Below, one piece after another: positions 58,440 to 64,000 of a DNA stretch of 64,000 bases. This DNA is from Streptomyces xanthophaeus (GTDB lineage: Bacteria; Actinomycetota; Actinomycetes; Streptomycetales; Streptomycetaceae), in assembly GCF_030440515.1 (NCBI RefSeq), contig NZ_CP076543.1, forward strand, positions 8,037,001 through 8,101,000, read 5' to 3'. The notes beneath the pieces are model-generated. The model searched no databases. It was not told the DNA's origin and saw only the letters and a program-made list of their open reading frames with translations. The position numbers were made by a program, and so were the translations under genes. Within the stretch, counting starts at the first letter, position 1. Every line of letters starts with the position of its first letter.

Positions 58440-59381
58440 TCAGGTCCGGCCCGCACCGAGCGGGCTGTCCTCGGCGGGGGTCCGCGCTGCGCGCGGCGCG
58501 TACCGGGAGACGGCCACACCGGCCAGGCACAGTGCCCCGCCGAGGAGGGTCAGCCAGGCCGGTACCTCACCCAGGAGGGCCCAGCTCAGCAGTACGACGA
58601 TGGCCGGGACGGCGTACGTGGTCGCCCCCAGCTTTCCGGCGGGCATGCGGGCCAGGGCGTACGTCCAGGTGGTGAAGGCGAGGGCGGTCGGCACCACACC
58701 CAGGTAGACCATGTTCAGGGTCGCCGACACCGGGGCCTCGGGCAGCTCCGCGAACAGCAGGCCCGCGAAGGGCAGGCAGGCCACGGTGCCCGTCAGGCAG
58801 GCGAAGGTGGTGACCTGCAGGGGAGTGCCGTAGGAGAGCGCGGGCTTCTGGGCGATGACGCCGGATGCGTAGGCCACTGCCGCGAGCAGGCAGAGGACGA
58901 CCCCGAGCACCGAGGTGGAGCCGCCGTTCCCGGACGACATGGACAGGCCCACGACCACCGCTCCGGCGAAGGAGACGGCCATGCCCACCAGGAGCCGTGG
59001 GGGCAGGGCCTCGCCGAGGAGCCGGGCCGCGAGGAGCGCCATGAGGATGGGCCCGATGTTCACGAGCAGTGACGCCGTGCCCGCGTCGACCAGTCGTTCA
59101 CCCCAGTTCAGGACGATCGTGTAGCCGCAGAACCACACCACGCCGGACACCAGGATCCCGCGCCAGGCCTCGCGGGGCGGCAGGCCCTGGCGGCTGATCA
59201 GGAGCAGCACCACGAGCACCAACGAGGCGGCCAGCAGCCGGCCGAGGGCCAGGGCGCCGGGCGAGTACGCGGACCCCGCGCTGCGGATGGAGACGAAGGC
59301 GGAGGCCCAGGCGAACACCGTGAAGGTGACGGCGCCGACCGTGAGGACGCCGGGCGGGATCGAACTCGTGCGGAACGTCAT
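58440..59381 (-). CDS. EamA/DMT-superfamily transporter
   Basis: The 313-residue protein has ten hydrophobic helices in two EamA repeats: the first at about residues 10-135 (FAWASAFVSIRSAGSAYSPGALALGRLL) and the second at about 145-300 (LGVVLCLLAAVAYASGVIAQKPAL ... LLGEVPAWLTLLGGALCLAGVAV). The family exports metabolites or drugs. It is in tandem with the ketopantoate reductase gene. Confidence 0.9.
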   Translation of the reverse strand: MTFRTSSIPPGVLTVGAVTFTVFAWASAFVSIRSAGSAYSPGALALGRLLAASLVLVVLLLISRQGLPPREAWRGILVSGVVWFCGYTIVLNWGERLVDAGTASLLVNIGPILMALLAARLLGEALPPRLLVGMAVSFAGAVVVGLSMSSGNGGSTSVLGVVLCLLAAVAYASGVIAQKPALSYGTPLQVTTFACLTGTVACLPFAGLLFAELPEAPVSATLNMVYLGVVPTALAFTTWTYALARMPAGKLGATTYAVPAIVVLLSWALLGEVPAWLTLLGGALCLAGVAVSRYAPRAARTPAEDSPLGAGRT

Positions 59382-59452
59382 GGGCCCACCCTACGACCGC
59401 AACATTTCGGTGTCGACCGAATTAACATCCCTGTCCTGTCGGGCGTCGGGGC

Positions 59453-60190
59453 TCAGCTCCACGCCTCCGGTGTGAGCCCCAGCAGATCACCGAAGGCCCG
59501 CTCCCCGGCTTCGGTCACCTCCAGCGCCCGCCCGCCGCCCGCCGGGCGTACCACCCACTGCTCCTGCGATGCCAGCGCGCACAGCCGAGCCCCGGCGAGG
59601 CCGCCCAGGTGGCGGCGCCGCTCGGTCCAGTCCAGGCAGGAACTCGCCGGCCGCCTGCGCCCCTCGCCGGCCAGGCTGATGCCCGCCTCGGCGCACCAGA
59701 GGCGGCCGGCCTCCGTCAGCTCGAACACGTCCTGGGTGCGCAGCAGCCCGCGCCGCTCCATCGCGTCGGTCACCGCCATGCCCAGCCGCCCGGCGAAGTG
59801 GTCGTAGCAGGTCCGGGCGCGGGCCAGCGGGTCCGGCGCGGCGACCACCGGCACGGCGTGCGCCGCGTCCCGGTCCGGGACGGCGTGCGAGGCGAGCTCG
59901 TCGAGCAGGCGGGCGGTCGCGCCGTCGGCGATGCGCACGTAGCTGTGGCGGCCCTGCCGCTCGGTCACGCAGATGCCCGCGTCGAGCAGCCGGGTCAGAT
60001 GGCCGCTGATGGTGGAGGGAGCCACCGAGGTGATCCGGGCCAGCTCGCCCGCGGTCCAGGCGCGCCCCTCCAGCAGCGTCATGCAGATCGCGGCCCGCGT
60101 CTCGTCGGCCAGGGCGGCGGCGAAGGCGGCCAGCAGAGCCGCGGGGGCCGCTCCGCCCGCGGACGTCGCTCCGGGATGCGTTTCGTTCAT
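59453..60190 (-). CDS. ArsR-type winged-helix regulator with extra C-terminal domain
   Basis: The 245-residue regulator has an ArsR-like HTH at residues 20-100 (ADETRAAICMTLLEGRAWTAGELARITSVAPSTISGHLTRLLDAGI). A longer C-terminal part (RARTCYDHFAGRLGMAVTDAMERRGLL; SSCLDWTERRRHLGGLAGARLCAL) follows, typical of a streptomycete group that is larger than the metal sensors. No CxC metal site is visible. It precedes the EamA exporter gene on the same strand and may regulate it. The start at 60190 is the first ATG. Confidence 0.82.
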   Translation of the reverse strand: MNETHPGATSAGGAAPAALLAAFAAALADETRAAICMTLLEGRAWTAGELARITSVAPSTISGHLTRLLDAGICVTERQGRHSYVRIADGATARLLDELASHAVPDRDAAHAVPVVAAPDPLARARTCYDHFAGRLGMAVTDAMERRGLLRTQDVFELTEAGRLWCAEAGISLAGEGRRRPASSCLDWTERRRHLGGLAGARLCALASQEQWVVRPAGGGRALEVTEAGERAFGDLLGLTPEAWS

Positions 60191-60324
60191 AAGTCCAGGA
60201 TGCCCCATGATTTCGGCAAACGACGAACGATCGGCACGGGCTGAGGTCCACTGTCGCGACCGGGGCTCCGCCCGCCACACTGAGGGCCGGGGGCAGGGCG
60301 TCCCCGTCACGAGGAGGTGGTGGG

Positions 60325-61164
60325 GTGGTGGCGTCGGGTGATCCCGCGGAGCGGCCGTCCCCGGTCGTACGGCCCGAGGTGTGGGAGACGTACGGTCCGG
60401 CCGATCTCAGCGCCGTTCCGGTCTTCGCCGGAGGGTTCATCAACTTCGGCTACTGGAAGGCGGTCGATCTCGGGCAGCCGCTGTCGCAGGGCGACCGGAT
60501 CCGCAGCGAGCAGGACCTCTACCGGCACGTACTCGATGCCGTGGCCCCGCGAGGCGGCCGGGCCGTCGAGGTCGGCTGCGGTCTCGGCCTCGGGTGCGCC
60601 CTCGCGCTGGAGGAGTACGGGCCCACGGCCGTCACCGGGGTGGACATCCACCCCCAGCAGCTCCGGCGGGCCCGCGAAGCCAACTCCCCGCTCCTCGCGG
60701 CGCAGCCGCACCGGATCGGCTTCGCGCTCGGGGCCGCGGAGGACCTGCCGCTCGGCGACGCGGAGTTCGACTGCCTCTACAGCGTGGAGGCGGCCCAGCA
60801 CTTCCCGGACCTGACCGCGTTCGCCCGGCAGGCGGCGCGAGTGCTGCGCCCGGGCGGCCGGGTGGCGGTCACCAGTTTCTTCACCGTGGACGGGGCACCC
60901 GAGCCCGCGAAGCGGCTCGCGGGGCTGCTCGACTCGTTCGCCAGCGGCCTGGACATCGCGCGGCCGGTGTCCGGGCTCGCTGGCGCCCTCGCCGAAGCCG
61001 GTTTCGCCGACGTGCGGGTCTCCTCGATCGGCCCGCAGGTCTGGCCCGGCTGGGACCGCTGGCTCGCCCGCCTGTGGGCGCCGGGGACCTGGCCCCGGAA
61101 CTTCCTGGCCGCCTGGGAGCAGCAGATCCTGGACTACTACCTCGTGACCGCCACCCGCCCGTAG
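60325..61164 (+). CDS. Class I SAM-dependent methyltransferase
   Basis: The 279-residue enzyme has motif I VEVGCGLGLGCALALEEYG, the acidic loop TGVDIHPQQL, ALGAAEDLPLGDAEFDCLYSVEAAQHFPD and motif LRPGGRVAVTSFF. This is close to ubiquinone/sterol-type methyltransferases. The start is the first of two adjacent GTGs (60325) after GAGGAGG. Substrate unknown. Confidence 0.87.
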   Translation: MVASGDPAERPSPVVRPEVWETYGPADLSAVPVFAGGFINFGYWKAVDLGQPLSQGDRIRSEQDLYRHVLDAVAPRGGRAVEVGCGLGLGCALALEEYGPTAVTGVDIHPQQLRRAREANSPLLAAQPHRIGFALGAAEDLPLGDAEFDCLYSVEAAQHFPDLTAFARQAARVLRPGGRVAVTSFFTVDGAPEPAKRLAGLLDSFASGLDIARPVSGLAGALAEAGFADVRVSSIGPQVWPGWDRWLARLWAPGTWPRNFLAAWEQQILDYYLVTATRP

Positions 61165-61207
61165 CCCGTAGCCCGTCTCCCGTAGGCCCGGTGTCGGTGG
61201 TCCCGCC

Positions 61208-61213
61208 TATTCT
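61208..61213 (+). promoter_or_regulatory. -10 box of a leaderless promoter
   Basis: TATTCT stands six bases before the ATG at 61220, predicting a leaderless transcript. Confidence 0.45.
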
Positions 61214-61219
61214 TCCGGC

Positions 61220-61528
61220 ATGTCAGTGAACATCGATCTTGCCTTCACCGTCACACGGGTCGCGGACGAGCCGCAGGCCTGGGCGATCGTCCGCGCCCTG
61301 CAGGAGCTGATGTACGAGGAGGACATAGCCGACCAGGTCACGATCGGGGTGGCGGTGGACGACGACGGCTCGCACTTCGTCTCCGGGGACTCGGACTTCC
61401 CGCTCGGCATCTCCCGCTTCTACCTGTGGCAACCGCACTTCGAGGGGGTCTTCGCGGCGACGGTCGCCGCAGTGGCGGCAGGAGCCGAGCCGGAGATCCG
61501 CTGGGGCTACCCGGACGAGGAGTACTGA
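61220..61528 (+). CDS. Conserved hypothetical protein
   Basis: This 102-residue soluble acidic protein reads IDLAFTVTRVADEPQAWAIVRALQELMYEEDIADQVTIGVAVDDDG. I do not recognise the family. It converges with the MpaB-like gene and overlaps it by 22 bases at the 3' ends, an unusual but real arrangement. Confidence 0.68.
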   Translation: MSVNIDLAFTVTRVADEPQAWAIVRALQELMYEEDIADQVTIGVAVDDDGSHFVSGDSDFPLGISRFYLWQPHFEGVFAATVAAVAAGAEPEIRWGYPDEEY

Positions 61529-62424
61529 GAGGTCCGCCCTCGGCCGGGCGGGGGCGGCGGGGGAGCCGGCGGCAGCGCCCAGCGGATCGCCCGGGTCACG
61601 GCCCGGCCGCCCGCGCGAGCGGCAAGGGGCGGTATCCGGGCGGCGGCGGGCACCTCGGCGGCCACGGCCGACTTCGCCCAGGGCGGCAGCAGATCCACGG
61701 CCGCGGCCGCCAGCAGCGCGTACGGCAACCGGGCGGCCCCGGGCAGCGGGGGATCGGTCAGCAGGAACCGGGCGGTGTCGCGGGAGGCCGCCGTCGGCCG
61801 CAGGCCGGGCCGGTACCGCGCCATCAGCAGAGCAAGCTCGCGCCGGCTTTCCGGGGGCCGGTCCGCCCCCAGCGCGCGGGCCACGCGCGCCGTGTCGGCC
61901 AGGTACGCGTCGCAGCCCGCGGGGTCCAACGGGCGCCTGCCGTACCGCTGGTGGGCCCGCAGGAAACAGTCCGCCTCGGCGATGTGCACCCAGGTCAGCA
62001 GCTCCGGATCGTCGGCCCGGTACGGGATGCCGTCGGCCGTCCGCCCCCGGACGCGCGCGTGCACCTCGCGTACGAGGGCCACCGCCGCCTCTGCGTCGGA
62101 GCTCGTGCCGAACGTGGTGACGGCCAGGAAGGTACTGGTGCGGTGCAGCCGCCCCCAGGGGTCACCCCGGTACCCCGAGTGGGCCGCCACGGCGGCCATC
62201 GCGAGCGGGTGCAGGGACTGGAGCAGCAGGGCGGCCAGCCCGCCGACGAACATCGACGCGTCCCCGTGCACCCGCCGCACCGGCCGGTCCGGTGCGAACC
62301 ACCGGGGGCCGGGCGTCGTGTGGATCCGCGCCCTGTTCCGGGGCCCGTCCGGCCCGGCGACGCGCAGGAAGACCGCCTCGCCGGCTTGCCGCCTGATCCG
62401 CTGGACCGTCGTCGCCCTGGTCAT
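61507..62424 (-). CDS. MpaB-family oxygenase (DUF2236)
   Basis: The 305-residue protein has HGDASMFVGGLAALLLQSLHPLAMAAVAAHS, YRGDPWGRLHRTSTFLAVTTFG and LLTWVHIAEADCFLRAHQRYG. The His and Arg pattern is that of the haem-binding MpaB/Lcp-like DUF2236 oxygenases. The C-terminus is Pro-rich and overlaps the converging gene. The substrate is unknown; latex-clearing relatives cleave isoprene chains. Confidence 0.85.
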   Translation of the reverse strand: MTRATTVQRIRRQAGEAVFLRVAGPDGPRNRARIHTTPGPRWFAPDRPVRRVHGDASMFVGGLAALLLQSLHPLAMAAVAAHSGYRGDPWGRLHRTSTFLAVTTFGTSSDAEAAVALVREVHARVRGRTADGIPYRADDPELLTWVHIAEADCFLRAHQRYGRRPLDPAGCDAYLADTARVARALGADRPPESRRELALLMARYRPGLRPTAASRDTARFLLTDPPLPGAARLPYALLAAAAVDLLPPWAKSAVAAEVPAAARIPPLAARAGGRAVTRAIRWALPPAPPPPPPGRGRTSQYSSSG

Positions 62425-62541
62425 ATGTCCAGTATGTGCCGGACCGGTCCCGGACCCGGCCCAGGTCCCGCGCGCACCGCAGGCGCCGGGCCGCGAAACC
62501 GGCCCGGCGCCTGCGTCATCGGCACGTCCTCCGGCCGTGGA

Positions 62542-62901
62542 TCACAGCCAGCGCGGCGGGATGATGCCGTAGTAACCGTCCAGCAGCCGCCGGTAGTCGG
62601 TGCTCTCCAGGTGCTCGTCCCGGATGAACTCCGGGGCGTCCTTGACCTGTTCCCTGGTCAGCCCGACCCGGATCCGCTTCTCCTCCACATCGATGCCGGT
62701 GACGGTACCCGCGGGGAGGAGGACCTCCTTGCCGAAGATCCACGGGCCGGTGTCCACGACCAGATAGGCCGATCCCGCCTCGTCGGAGTGTTTGTCGACC
62801 TTTCCGATGCTGCCGTCGGCCGCCTCCACCTTGTAACCGGACAGGTCCACGTCCTTGATGCGGTCAACGGTGACGCGGTAGGCCCAGACGTTGTCGGACA
62901 T
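62542..62901 (-). CDS. PRC-barrel domain protein (paralogue of 21863-22264)
   Basis: The 119-residue protein has the same motifs as the other copy: IKDVDLSGYKVEAADGSIGKVDKHSDEAGSAYLVVDTG, then WIFGKEVLLPAGTV. It lacks the Gly-rich tail. GGAGGGAG is some thirteen bases before the ATG; a start at 62922 (MEGAVPV) is possible. Likely a stress protein, as in the 21.9-22.9 kb cluster. Confidence 0.86.
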   Translation of the reverse strand: MSDNVWAYRVTVDRIKDVDLSGYKVEAADGSIGKVDKHSDEAGSAYLVVDTGPWIFGKEVLLPAGTVTGIDVEEKRIRVGLTREQVKDAPEFIRDEHLESTDYRRLLDGYYGIIPPRWL

Positions 62902-63063
62902 GACTGGAACAGCTCCCTCCATCGATCCCGTGTCGTCACGGCGCGTCTGCCCGGCGTGGCCGCGGATACACGTCCGCCCCCGGATCCGGGCTGATGCCCC
63001 GTGAGACGGAGCCGGGGCAGGGCCTGGTGGGGCGAACCCCGGCGCCGGTCCGCGGCTCGGAGC

Positions 63064-63069
63064 TACGCT
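63064..63069 (+). promoter_or_regulatory. -10 box of a leaderless promoter
   Basis: TACGCT stands six bases before the ATG at 63076, predicting a leaderless transcript. Confidence 0.45.
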
Positions 63070-63075
63070 CCGCAG

Positions 63076-63468
63076 ATGGAACGCGCAGAGGTACTCAAGC
63101 GAGTGATCGGCATCCTCACCGACGCCCAGGACATCCGCCGCGCCGCGGAGGCGGGGGAAGACGACGGGAACGGCGAGGCCGGGGAGGACGGCGCCGGGGC
63201 GCCGCCGACGGCCGGCGTGGCCACGCTGCTCCTGAACGAGATGCTGCCGTCGATCAGGGTGCCGGCCGACGCGACCCCGCAGCAGGTGGCAGCCCTGGTG
63301 GCGGAGGCGCTCGGGCCGGCCCTGCACACCATGGTCTCGGGCTTCAGCCTGGCGTTCACGAGCCTCGCGATGGTGCACGACAGCGGGCGGACCGACATCT
63401 CCTCGATCGGGGTCCTCCAGGAGCTCGCCCTGGAGATCGAGGCAGGGACCTACGACGAGGGCCCGTAG
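63076..63468 (+). CDS. Conserved hypothetical protein
   Basis: The 130-residue acidic helical protein includes RAEVLKRVIGILTDAQDIRR, a Gly/Glu/Asp-rich linker (about 25-42) and VATLLLNEMLPSIRVPADATPQQVAALVAEAL. I recognise no family. A TACGCT box six bases before the ATG fixes the start. Confidence 0.65.
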   Translation: MERAEVLKRVIGILTDAQDIRRAAEAGEDDGNGEAGEDGAGAPPTAGVATLLLNEMLPSIRVPADATPQQVAALVAEALGPALHTMVSGFSLAFTSLAMVHDSGRTDISSIGVLQELALEIEAGTYDEGP

Positions 63469-63597
63469 GACCTCGCCGTCGCTCCCTGCCCCGCGGCCGC
63501 CCGGCTCCGGCCGGTCCGGCGGTGCGGCCGTCGCGCCGCCCGGCCCGACGCCGTCGCTCCGTGCCGTCACGCCGTCCCGTTACGTCACGCCGTCCCG

Positions 63598-63783
63598 TTA
63601 CTCCGCGTCGTCGTCGCCCGAACGGGTCGTCTTCCGCTCCTGCCGCCGCCTCAGTTCCTCAGGGCTCTTGCCCTCGACCCGCTTGCTGGCCTCGGGGTGT
63701 ACCGGGTCCGGACCGGGGTGCTCCTGTGCCTGCTCCGCACGACCCTCTCCCGACTTCTCATGCCTGTCGTCCTTGCCCTTCAT
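63598..63783 (-). CDS. Small charged hypothetical protein
   Basis: This 61-residue, highly charged protein (KGKDDRHEKSGEGRAEQAQEHPG, then SPEELRRRQERKTTRSGDDDAE) is probably disordered. GGGAGAGACAGCC before the ATG supports translation. Its start overlaps the stop of the upstream reading frame by four bases. Confidence 0.6.
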   Translation of the reverse strand: MKGKDDRHEKSGEGRAEQAQEHPGPDPVHPEASKRVEGKSPEELRRRQERKTTRSGDDDAE

Positions 63784-64000
63784 GGCTGTCTCTCCCTCGC
63801 GCTCGTGGATCTCACCGACCGGGACCGCCCCCGGACGCCCACCACCTGCCCGCGAGCGGCCGGGTCGCCCTTCTCGTACGGCCCATCCTGGGCCGATCGG
63901 GGCCCGGCGGCCACGCCATGCGTCATCCGGCCCAGCAGCGGGAAGGCGCCCCGCATGCCGGAAACGATCAGCAGCCTCGCCACCCGGGTCGCACGCCGCC
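63780..64000 (-). CDS. Hypothetical protein, 5' end beyond window
   Basis: The frame is open from the right edge to a TGA overlapping the next ATG. Third positions are strongly G/C. The readable part (ARLLIVSGMRGAFPLLGRMTHG, then a basic disordered tail) suggests a short amphipathic segment. A GTG at 63983 could be the start; otherwise it continues outside. No family recognised. Confidence 0.4.
   Translation of the reverse strand, partial: RRATRVARLLIVSGMRGAFPLLGRMTHGVAAGPRSAQDGPYEKGDPAARGQVVGVRGRSRSVRSTSARERQP

Noticed and set aside
53665..61164. A biosynthetic gene cluster around the P450, flavin monooxygenase, methyltransferase and exporter
   Set aside because: No core synthase (PKS, NRPS, terpene or RiPP) is present, and unrelated genes with separate strands interrupt the set.

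Overview
The window looks like a stretch of Streptomyces (or close relative, such as Kitasatospora) chromosome. By eye it is extremely GC-rich, third codon positions are almost all G or C, GTG starts are common, GGAGG-type ribosome binding sites are frequent, and the families are typical streptomycete ones: a WhiB-like protein, SpoIIE/STAS/HATPase partner-switching proteins, a SigB-type sigma factor, CsbD/PRC-barrel stress proteins, secreted proteases and a P450. I see no rRNA, tRNA, CRISPR array, integrase or transposase. Two short zones hold decayed genes.

Layout. 0-6.8 kb: a partial anti-sigma HATPase, an MscS channel, a WhiB-like protein, a secreted PLC-like protein, a tripeptidyl aminopeptidase-like hydrolase, and a quinone oxidoreductase divergent from a TetR regulator. 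6.9-13.4 kb: two tandem DUF4139 proteins, a YjbR-like protein and a large GAF/PAS/SpoIIE phosphatase. 13.4-17.3 kb: a patchy region with an oxidoreductase remnant, a frameshifted BTAD/AfsR-type remnant, a DUF4262 protein, a secreted protein, an orphan CdiI-type immunity protein and a decayed GntR-DUF1648 pair. 17.4-27.2 kb: small membrane and stress proteins (DoxX, HTH-DUF2975 pair with twin palindromes, YihY/BrkB, VOC, PRC-barrel, DUF6131, CsbD, YbdK-type ligase, DUF6328, VanZ, DUF1206, SRPBCC).

27.3-37.4 kb is the main regulatory island. On the minus strand, a SigB-type sigma factor is followed by a STAS antagonist and a MEDS-HATPase protein that overlaps it, then by a separate HATPase anti-sigma factor. 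On the plus strand come another STAS protein, a soluble hybrid histidine kinase with about five tandem HAMP units, and an overlapping ANTAR-GAF-PAS-PAS-SpoIIE phosphatase. Together these could form a phosphorylation-controlled partner-switching circuit for the general stress response.

37.5-49.2 kb holds mixed metabolic genes: a YbaK-like deacylase, an intradiol dioxygenase, a VOC protein and an aldo/keto reductase. It also holds an overlapping two-gene unit (40503-41662) in which a small helical protein ends with, and a membrane-anchored ricin-lectin protein begins with, the same short Gly/Asn/Gln motif. I regard this pair as the best candidate for an undescribed signalling system. Next come a subtilisin-like protease, a rifampin monooxygenase (rox) preceded by a rifamycin-associated-element-like palindrome, and an AraC-SDR pair. 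49.2-64 kb contains hemC, a third SpoIIE phosphatase overlapping an M15 peptidase, a P450 plus flavin monooxygenase pair, a protease-inhibitor-like protein, ketopantoate reductase, an EamA exporter, an ArsR-like regulator, a methyltransferase, an MpaB-like oxygenase, a second PRC-barrel protein and small hypotheticals.

All family assignments come from reading translated sequence and motifs, without database searches.
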